Positions 1-9,428 of a stretch of 14,336 nucleotides of DNA are shown piece by piece; the stretch's first letter is position 1, and the number at the start of each line of letters is the position of its first letter. Below the pieces are notes generated by a model, which was not told the origin of the DNA, did not search any database, and was given only the letters and a program-made list of their open reading frames with translations. Origin of the DNA: Chloromonas sp. AAM2 (taxonomy: Eukaryota > Chlorophyta > Chlorophyceae > Chlamydomonadales > Chlamydomonadaceae). The position numbers and the translations under genes were made by a program. Location of the stretch: contig QAXH01005050.1 in assembly GCA_004335635.1 (NCBI GenBank), positions 695 to 15,030 on the forward strand. Direction: 5' to 3'.

Positions 1-190
1 TGGCCTTCACAGTCCCCCCACTCTCCCACGCACAAGATCACACATGGCCTTCACAGTCCCCCCACTCTCCCACGCACAAGATCACACATGGCCTTCACAG
101 TCCCCCCACTCTCCCACGCACAAGATCACACATGGCCTTCACAGTCCCCCCACTCTCCCACGCACAAGATCACGCATGGCCTTCACAGCC
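1..190. repeat. 44-bp tandem repeat array reaching the window edge
   Basis: Four nearly identical 44-bp units begin TGGCCTTCACAGTCCCCCCA at 1, 45, 89 and 133, and a broken fifth begins at 177. The open frames over it are an artefact of the C-rich, stop-poor unit. The array continues off the left edge, so its full length is unknown. It probably lies in the intron before the exon at 540. Confidence 0.9.
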
Positions 191-539
191 CACAGACAGG
201 TCACGCACGCACTCACACGCACTCACCCAGGTCATGCATGCACGCACTCAATTCATCTGCATACCTGTGCGTGCAAAATCAGAGAGTTTTGTAACGTTCA
301 CATGTTCTGTTTGCGTCAGGGAAGCCAGTACAGGGCGATCTGTTTACATCAGGGAAGCCATTCCAGGGGACGGGATGGGCACCGCCCTCTCTCAGCCTGA
401 GCAAGATGTGACACATTACATGGCACTACAAAACGTGCAAAGCAAACCGATCTGCCTATGCACACACGCACACGCACCCACACATACACACACATGCATG
501 TGGTTACGAGCCGTTGTCACATGATGACCGTTTCTGCAG
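191..539. other. non-coding stretch upstream of the first exon, probably intron
   Basis: This stretch holds CA-rich sequence at 191-245 and about 457-500, a family A repeat copy at 343-406 with a broken partial copy just before it (311-341), and a good 3' splice site (TTTCTGCAG, ending at 539). No codon-like open frame with amino-acid sense was found. Confidence 0.6.
343..406 (-). repeat. dispersed repeat family A, copy 1
   Basis: It reads TTTACATCAGGGAAGCC, then ACGGGATGGGCACCGCCCT, then CCTGAGCAAGA. It is the reverse complement of the copy at 4873-4944 with few differences. A truncated second copy (GCGTCAGGGAAGCC...CAGGGCGATC) sits immediately upstream at 311-341. Confidence 0.8.
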
Positions 540-638
540 GCTCTGGTCGGTCAGCTCGAGAGTCACTCCATGTCCGACAAGGAGAAGGGCTCTCTGGTCG
601 ACGTCATGGCGCCGTGCACGTACTTCTACTGCCACCAG
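540..638 (+). CDS. exon 1 of the visible gene
   Basis: Encodes 33 residues starting ALVGQLESHSMSDKEKG and ending YFYCHQ, with phase 0 at both ends. The acceptor is TTTCTGCAG and the donor is CAG/GTGATT. The end (C-x-Y-F-Y-C-H-Q) aligns with FFFTCAQ of exon 7, which starts the second module. The true first exon and start codon lie upstream of the window. Confidence 0.85.
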
Positions 639-3600
639 GTGATTATCAAAACTACTACGATTGTTGTTATTAAAAGTATTTTAAAACTATGAGTGTTGTT
701 GTCGCATGCCCCCAGTTCAAAGGGTTACACAGATCCTCGGTTGCCCATAGCCCTCACTATGACGAGCAATGCATGCAGGGAGTTGCTACAGCTGCGGAGG
801 TTCTTCCTCTTCTTTTGCCTATACAGATTGCTCATAAGGGTTTGGACTGGCTGCACGTAATTTCTGAGGGTGCAGATTGCCCATGCCTTGCGCTGGTTGC
901 TCACACTGCACGTTTCCAGTTGTTTCTTACGCAGATCGCCCACATCCTGCGGTGCTTCACCATGGGCGATGAGCTGGTGCGCAGCGCGGCGCAGCTGTTC
1001 ACTCGAGCTATAGACCTGGAGGAATCCATTGAAGCAATGACTAGCGCCATGCAGGTAGGGCTTAGGGTAGACCTCTAGGGTTTAGGGTCCTGGGGTCCTG
1101 GGGTTTAGGGTTTAGGGTTTCGGTTTGGTGCGGAGTGCAGCGCAACTGTTGACACGGGCAATGGACCTGTGCGGGTTTGTTTGCGATTGCTGTATGTTTG
1201 CGGCCTACCTCCGCCTTTGAAAACAGAGGGCAAGGGAGGTCTGAAAGTCACAGACAGCTCTTAAACGGATTGCTGCTATGTCACACAAACCCGATGCGCT
1301 GCCCGTAATTCTGTTGTCTGCGATTCACCTCTTCTGATGCACCAGTTCTTTCGCTGAGTCCTAGCGTTCTTGAGCGCATGTGGAATCAATACTGAACGGA
1401 ACTTGAAGGTAACATAACCGTCATTGCTGTCATAACCGTTAGAACCGCCATAACCGTCATAACTGTCATAACCGCCATTGCCCCCTGCAGGAGCGTGACG
1501 TGCATGCACTTCATCAGCAGTTGGGTTGGTACTCGTATTTCCGTTTCTCCAACCCTACCGGGCACTACGAGCTCAACCTCACCACGCAAGTGGAACAAGC
1601 CCTGGCCAACAGACTCAAGGTGACGGGCAACTCCTCCCGCTCATGTGTGACGCTCATGTATGACTTACTTGACAGATTCAGCGGATAATCACCCTGTCCT
1701 TGCTTGAAAGTTGACCCAACGTGTATCATGTCAACCTTGGGTGGCTCGTGACTTCGTTTCACATAGGGCTGCTTCCGCCCATTGCTGCTAGGGCGTACGT
1801 GGCAGATGTTTTTGCTTCTGTAAGGCGTTTTTACATCAGGGCAGCCGTCACATGACACGGGTCGGGATGTGTACCGCCCTGACCTACCCTGAGCAAGGAA
1901 TGACAAAACTCACACATTGGCGATGGCCTGCTGGTACTAGGCCTGAATATCTGTTTCTAGGCAGATTGACATGATGGATAGCTCAAGCACAGAGACCCCC
2001 AAGGTGAAGGGCGGGCGGACACAGCCATGCGGAGCCCTTGACACTGACTTTGTACTCTGGATTATATAAAAAAGCAATCTGGGAAAATCCGGGCAGGCCC
2101 CCGGACACCTGCAGCAATGCCATCCGGGAATCAGGCTATGACAAAAGGCTATAAAGTACCCTGGAGCCCTTCACACCACCCTTACACACAGCCCTGTGGC
2201 TGCCTCACAGTCACACTTGACGCCGTTTCGTTTTGTGTGATTTCCGTTTCTTGCACAGGACGTGGCGTACAGCGAGCCCAGTGACGGCAACAACTGGCAC
2301 AACATCGTGCATGACCTGTACTCGAGCACAGTCAAGGTAATTCGCATGGTCCTCATCATTGCCCGCATGGTCCTCATCATCGCCCGCATGGTCTCGGCTC
2401 ATGGACTAGCTTGCACTACCACGCTTTGCATGCGCCTTCTCTGCTCTGTTTCTCTGGTGTTGTGTGCTTCATAGCCGGTTACCTTTTTCCTGCCTTGTTC
2501 GTTCCTGCATTCGGGCCTATAGTTCTGACTCTGTTCCTGCCTTTCTTCTTTCTTGCTCAGGGTAGGTCAGGGCGGTATCCAGCCTCGTCTCTTGCATGGC
2601 TTGCCAGCGTTTGCGCTCGGTGCATGTGGGGCCCTCTGATGTAATCAAGTTTTTGGGTTTGACCCTGACCTGCTCTCTACACCTTGACCTGACCCTCCCC
2701 CCTTGGCTCAGGTTCCCCACAACTACGGCCCCCCTGAGGCCTGGAAGGGCATAGTGCCAGCCCGCGGCACCCTGGCCTTTGACTTCGTGTCGAACGTGGT
2801 GCCGCCGGAGGATGCTGAGCCCATCGGTAAGGAAGTCACAGTTTAGGGTTTAGGACGTGGCTTTAGGGGTTAGGGTTTAGGGTTTACGCGGCCTTTGACT
2901 TTGTGTCAAATGTTGGACCACCGGAGGATGCTGAGCCCATCGGTAAGCAAGGCAGGGGAAGGGTGTGGCTGGCATATATATGTACTTCAGCCGGCATCAG
3001 GAGCACCAGGATTGAGATGCCAGGGACGTTGGCGGTGTCAACTGCATCCTTTTGCAACACCTTGACAATACGGTTTTTGGGGGCATTAGGGTTTGGAACC
3101 GTTTCTACACCCTGAGGCTAATCCCCAGTATTGAGTGATCTCATCAGAGCCCATGTGGTGGCGTATGGCAGCACTCCAAAGTGAGTCCGCGGAAGGTCAA
3201 TTTGCATACGGTCACGCACTCTTTTACATGCTTTTCCCCAAGTCATCCGCATCACACGCCATTTACATATGCAAACTCCCATCCCTCCTCTTCCTCCACC
3301 CTGCCGCGCTTGGGGGCTCACCATCACCCAAAGACATGCATGCTCACTGCTGCTGGTTAACGGTCACCTGAAATGTTCAGGTGACGACCAGCTGCTTGAC
3401 TTCCTGCACCACGGCATCGGCATACTGTTCAACGAGCAGGGCATGCCACTGTCAGAGCCCGACTTTGCTGAGGCGGACCTACAGGTAAGAAACGAAGAAA
3501 CGGCCATGCCAGTCGTCACGTGGGTGGGCAGACGTTTCCTGGAAGCGCTATGGGCAAGCAGCACGTCGTGACCGGCCATGCTAATCAGCGCTTGCAGACT

Positions 3601-5711
3601 ATCTTTATATTCACATTGCTTTGCTTGCAAACCATCTCATTCAACGATAGCACAGCCTCCATCCTTGCTGAGCAGTCCTCCCCGGACTGAAGGCCATGTA
3701 ACACACACACACACACACACGCACACACACACACACACACACAGCCTCCATCCTTGACTCTTTGATTCGGAGTCCTCTGACCTTGCTACCCACCAACACT
3801 TCTGTAACGTGTACAACTGTCTGCCCCCAACAATACCTGCTCCCATGTGCCCAACAGGTCGCCCTGTTACGCCAGGAGGTTGGCCATCAGTTTTTCTTCA
3901 CATGCGCCCAGCTGATTCGCGTCATGGGCTGTTTCCTGGCCGGCCCTCACAAAGTGGAAGTGGCAGTGCTCCTCTACTCACTACTGGTGGACAAGAAAAA
4001 CTTCTGGACAGTCATGTACAGGTAATAAAATAAAAATGAAAAATTGCTATGAATAAAATGTATTTATGCAGTTTATGTGCTATAATTCCAATGTATGTTC
4101 GTCATAAAAAGGTATGGTTTCCATATATAATTGATTGGTATTCTCTGACTGTTGTTATGGGCTAGCCCTCACAAGGCTGAGGTGGCAGTGCCCCTCTACT
4201 CGCTACCGGTGGACAGGAAACACTTCTGGACAGGAATGATGACCAAGGTTTGTGATTACAGGCTTGCCAGTAGATTGCCCTAAATGAAGCCATACTTTTC
4301 CAGGGCCAAGGGAGACATCTGTTTAGGCTTGGTGATGAGCATGTCACGAGCGCCTGCCAGGGCATGGCAGTTTGCCTCAGCTGCACACCTCAGGCTCATC
4401 TGCTTCATGTTTAGGACCATGCTTTGGGCGACCATGAATCTTGCTTCCACCATGGACCACTCCTGTCACAGCAGCAGTGCAAGCCTGGAAATGCTACAAA
4501 GCATTCAAGAGTAGTGAACAGAGGGCAGCAAGGATGCTGGGACCATGCTTTGGGCGAATCTGGGAATGCCATGCCATGCCATGGCGCTGCTGATGCAATG
4601 CTGATCAGCCCTGGCCTCCCATGCGACAACATCACTGAGCATCATGACCCACTAACCTGTAACTGAATGTGCTGCACTGCAGCCTTCGGTCCCTGGAGCA
4701 GTCCCTGTTGATGTGGCGCCTGGGCCCTGGCCTGGTGTTTGACAAGGCCCACCCTACGGGACACTACGTGCTGGACCTCAACAGCCACTCACACGAACAG
4801 GTAAAGCAAGGGTTAGTTAATTAGTTAGTCAGTAGGTTGGCTAGTTAGCTGATTAGATGAGTAAAGGCATGCTTTCTTGCTCAGGGAAGGCCAGGGCGGT
4901 GCCCATCCCGTTCCGTGTCCTCTGATAGCTTCCCTGGTGTAAATACATATATATGCACAAGGCCCACAAGGTACAAAATGCTAGCACAAAGGGTTACAGA
5001 ATGCTAGTGCAAAGGGTTACAGAATGCTAGCACAAAGGGGTACAGAATGCTAGCGCAAAGGGTTACAGAATGCTAGCACAAAGGGGTACAGAATGCTAGT
5101 GCATCGGGGTACAAAATGCTAGTGCAAAGGGGTACAAAATGCTAGCATAAAGGGGTACAGAATGCTAGTGCAAAGGGGTACAGAATGCTAGTGCAAAGGG
5201 GTACAGAATGCTAGTGCAAAGGGGTACACAATGCTAGCACAAAGGGGTACAGGATGCTAGTGCAAAGGGGTACAGAATGCTAGTGCAAAGGGGTACAGAA
5301 TACTAGTGCAAAGGGGTCAGAATGCTAGTGCAAAGGGGTACAAAATGCTACTGATAAGGGGTTAAAAATGCTAGAGCAAAGGGGTACAGAATGCTACTGA
5401 TAAGGGGTAAAAAATGCTACTGATAAGGGGTAAAAAATGCTACTGATAAGGGGTAAAAAAAGCTAGCACAAAGGGGTACAGAATGCTACTGCTAAGGGGT
5501 ATGACAGCCATTCGCACAAACAGGCAAGCGGACAATCGACAAGCTCAGGGAAAACGGATCTGACGACCAGGAGTACCACAAGGCGCATTCATACCATTAC
5601 ACCAGGCGAGCCGCCACGAGCACCGAACACTAGAGCGACTGCTCTTCGCCTCCTGCAAAACAAGGCGCAACGGACGGTTGGCAGGAGTTGTTGTTGTTGT
5701 TGTTGTTGTAG

Positions 5712-5760
<49 letters not shown>

Positions 5761-8700
5761 CATGGCCTTCAGGCCGGGGAGGACTGCTCAGCAGGGGCAA
5801 GAGGGGAAGGAAAGTACGTGACCTGTTGGTCACCACTGCACCCTAAGCAACAACCGCAAAGTCAACTTGAACAATTCCCTAGTAGGCTGGCAGCAGTACA
5901 AGGCAGCACAAGGGGAATAAGCACAAGGCAGGGCAGTACCATACGTGGTGCAGGAGGTCTGCAGGCACAAGGGTATCCATATAGCCAACACAACAACTAT
6001 AACACAACTGGTCATGCTTCACAGCTTGCTATGCATGTAGGGATCTCACAGTACGACTTCTAATTTGTTGTACACTGCACAATGATTTGTTGCTCATTGT
6101 AGGTTGCGCGCAAGTTGGTGGAGTTGGCTGCCAACAGCAACGACGTGCCTAACTTCTGGAACATTCGGTTGCAGGTCAGTTGCCATGCTCAACGTCAGGC
6201 TATGGGCCAAACTCAAGGCTGTCGATGTTACAATGGATTCCAAGGCTGCTCAGCATTGCATCTTTAAAGCAGTAGGCGCAAAGGAAGCTCCATTCAATTG
6301 CATCACCTGGGCTGATGGGTCACACTCTAGATCCTCTCAGTTCTTCCACCTGTTTTTCTCTGTTTTACACCTGCTCTCCAAATCGCATCCTCCATTCACT
6401 TGCCTGACTATTCAGAGCTGAACTGAATCTGTTGCCGACAGCTCCACCAGCACGTGTCTGACTTTGCATCTGCAGGGAAACCGAAAGTCCATGGTTGAAA
6501 ACCGAAACATGTGGGGCGCTTTCACGGCCGAAACCACCAGCCCTTGGCTCGAGTTTGACTTCATAGGGCCCGATGTGCCGGACTGTGTGCTCAACAGGAA
6601 CAAGGTGGGGATAGGGGGCGGTGCTGGCTGGGTGCAGGTACAAATGCTAGGCGCGCTAGGATTGGGGCTTGAATTGCTGGAAAGGGGCCACATAAACATT
6701 GTGCACAAGCGTGCTTCCTTCTTGATATACCAGGAAATACATACTCTTCCTGATGTATCGTGAAATATGCACCCTTCTTGATATACCGGTAAACATATAC
6801 CTTTCCTGATATATCGGGAAATATATAACCTTGCTGATATTCCAGGAAAGCCGGCAGCGGACATGGAACGGGATGGGCACCGCCCTGCTATGATTTGAAC
6901 GCCTGGAATCTGCATGCAAGTATGGTTGGCTTTAAGCACGTCTGTCTTTGCTTGTGTTGTGTTATGTTTACAGGCAGTACAGGCAGTGCAGAAGTGCTCC
7001 AATGTGGCACGACAAACACATAGCGATAGCAAAAACATGCCGAATGTCATGATGACAGTTATGTATTTGTTGCTGCCTGTGTCTCAGGCCGACTGGGAGA
7101 ATGCCACCAAGGGCGACAGGCTGGACGCAGTCACCAAGCTGGCCAAACGCATGGAGATGATGAGAATTAAGGTGAGGAACCGTGGTAGCATCAACCGTTT
7201 CTATCACGTGGTCAGAAACGGAAGTATGGTTCACTGCCAGGTTCACATGGGGCCTGAGGTTTGTGCCTGCTTACAACAGGGCAGCCGTCGTGGAATGCGG
7301 GTCGGGATGGGCATAGGCAAGAAAGCAAAACCTACCTTGCAGCACAGTAGCGAAGCACCCTGGCAGCACTGGCCCTAGCAATAATGGTTTCATTGTTGTA
7401 TGCTCATCACTGACGGGGCATGTGCGGGTCATGGGACGGCGGTGCCTGGGTGTGCTCGCCCTCGCCAACTGTTTGACCCGTTACTGAACCGTTACTTTTA
7501 CATGCCCATCACGTGACAGGACATGTACGGTCACTTTTGGGACGGCAGTGGCTGGGTGTGCTCGCCCTGGCGCTCTGCTGCACAACTGTTCAAACCGCTA
7601 CTGAACAAGGCGCCTTGGCTGGCCGCATGGGACAGGCTCATGAGGCTGCTGGTCAGGTGGGACGTGCGTGCATGTGACTGCATGCGAACGGAGTAACAGC
7701 ACATGCACGGGTGTAACAGCACGTGCATGGCAAGACTTGGCCTAGTAGCTGAGCATTACTAGACGGGTGATTTATTGACCAACTGTTGGTAACAAGCCCA
7801 GAGGGTTACCTTGATCATCCTGCGCCTGTGTTCCTGTCCTTCCGCTGAGTCTTGCAGTGCAACAGTGACTGATCTGCACGTGCTCCAGTCTTCTCCTTAA
7901 GACCTGCCCCTATCCTGCCGCTATTCTTCTGCCCAGCCCCTGCTCCTGCCCCTGACTTCAACCGCAGGTCTGACACCCGCAGTGGTGACATCGCCACAGA
8001 CTCATACCTGGAAGACATATTTGATGCAAACAGCAGGTGAGGCACGGGCCGTTCTGCAGGCAACTGTTAAGAGCCGCTAGAAGCCACACTCCTAGAAACG
8101 GTCTAGAGACAGGCATTCTTTGTCATTTGGACATGTTAGTCATAAGTATAGCGAGTAGCATCAGAGTTCGCTTGAACGGCGCTTGGTGCAGATTGACTTC
8201 AAACTTTCTTGCTCCTTGCAGTGAGGAGGGCGAATTGAGCACCGAGGCGTTCGAGGCGCTCTGCAGGGAGTGGGGCTACACACGCAGTGAGATGCACTTC
8301 CACTACAGGCCGTTGTTCGAGTCCATGGCGCGACCCAGCGCAGCCGTCACAGCCATCGCAGCCGCCGCAGGCGGCAGGGCGGGTTCAATCAGCGGAAACG
8401 TGGATTTCAGCAATCCGAATCCGATGGGTTCACTAGGCGCGATTCCAGCTCGCATGATGGGAGAAGAAAATGGCGGGCGTAGAGGATCTGGCAGTGGATC
8501 GCCAAACCCTGATGTGCAGATTCCGATGGTTGTTGACTTTGCAACGTTTGTCGAGCTGTTCATGCGCGAGCCGCTGCCCGAGCTGCGTTTCAAGGAAGTG
8601 CCGACCTCCACCTTGCTGGTAAGTCTCTTAACTAGTCGGTTGGCTGTAGGAATGCGAATTCAGTGGTTAAGTTGATTGGGTAGGCAGATGCACGAGTGAG

Positions 8701-9370
8701 CTGCGGCGTGAGAGCAGAAATGAGCTGCGAAGACATGAGCTGTGCAGAAACACACGCCGATGCCCATCCAAAGCAGGGTAGACCGCCGGGAGAAGCGGAA
8801 GAACCAGGCGAGGAAGAACGCACAGGTTGACAGGTCACACACGAGCGTTGAAACTTCTCACTCTCTGAGAAGAGGCACAGGTTTACAAGGAAGCACGTTT
8901 AACGCAAATCAACTGTAGAACGAAGAGATGCCCACCACAGGTTTACAATGCACGATTGTTACTACAACTGGGCGCGGCCAGGAGCAAGGAACAACAAGGA
9001 CCTAAGTACATATAGATGCATTTACACCAGGGCCGCCAGAGGAAACGGAACGGGATGGATACCGCCCTGGCCTACCTTGAGCAAGAAACAAAACGAAGGT
9101 ACCCTGAGCATGCCATGCAGTCCCACACCTGTCCCAGGTAAAGCAGGAACGAGCGGCCCAAGCTAAGGTCAAAGACTAGAGAAGGGAAGCAAGAAGGGCC
9201 AGGAGGCCTAGTCAGCCTAGCCTAGGAAAAGTCAGCAGGCTGCAACAGGGCGGAAATGCCAGAGGTCAGGAACAGCCACACTGCAACAGGGTCAAAGAGC
9301 GGGACCTTTCTGCAATCACAGTGTAAGGGGCATCAACTGCAACATGCAAACTGACTTGACCGGCACCCTG

Positions 9371-9428
<58 letters not shown>

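Larger units (their letters stand above)
1055..1490 (+). other. intron 2 with TTTAGGG repeats, an exon 2 echo and a 9-bp minisatellite
   Basis: From 5' to 3': telomere-like CTAGGGTTTAGGG repeats, interrupted by CCTGGGGT units (1060-1121); an echo of exon 2 (1127-1169); plain sequence; then a degenerate 9-bp array of CATAACCGT type (about 1418-1480) next to the acceptor CCCCCTGCAG. Confidence 0.75.
2827..3380 (+). other. intron 5 with TTTAGGG repeats and an exon 5 echo
   Basis: 554 bases. Telomere-like repeats (2841-2885) lead directly into a copy of the exon 5 end (2891-2947). The remainder (2948-3380) shows no repeat or coding sense. The acceptor is AAATGTTCAG in phase 1. Confidence 0.75.
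4801..6102 (+). other. intron 8, repeat-dominated
   Basis: 1302 bases. In order: family A copy 4, a 23-bp minisatellite of about 23 units, unique sequence (5503-5686), a (GTT)n run joined to family B copy 2, and a CA/GGC-rich stretch to about 6050. The acceptor is TGCTCATTGTAG. Asn-rich and Cys-Leu-rich frames over the GTT run are repeat artefacts. Confidence 0.8.
6605..7087 (+). other. intron 10 with 28-bp palindromic repeats
   Basis: 483 bases: a 28-bp tandem array (6719-6852) running into a family A fragment (6843-6887). The remainder is unremarkable. The acceptor is GTGTCTCAG. Confidence 0.75.
7172..7519 (+). other. intron 11 with a degraded exon 12 copy
   Basis: 348 bases. It holds a family A copy (7270-7326) and a decayed copy of the exon 12 acceptor and exon start (7400-7489). 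The acceptor is CACGTGACAG, with little pyrimidine tract. Confidence 0.75.

Noticed and set aside
44..524. Open frames rich in His, Thr and Pro over the left edge
   Set aside because: They are translations of the 44-bp tandem array and CA-rich sequence, similar in several frames at once, without splice or start context.
2060..2160. TATA-like words (TATATAAAAAAG and CTATAAAG) as promoters
   Set aside because: They fall in the middle of intron 3, and no gene start follows on either strand.
4970..5501. CRISPR-like regular array
   Set aside because: The whole 23-bp unit repeats with no unique spacers, and the setting is a eukaryotic intron. It is a minisatellite.
5630..5836. Poly-Asn open frame
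   Set aside because: It is the translation of the (GTT)n run on the minus strand.
6104..6421. Open frame running on from exon 9 into the intron
   Set aside because: It is out of frame with the conserved NFWNIRL reading and crosses a good donor at 6175.
6972..7064. Possible extra exon between exons 10 and 11 starting after TTTACAG
   Set aside because: The would-be donor (CAG/TTATG) is not a GT site in the needed place, and exons 10 and 11 already join in phase.
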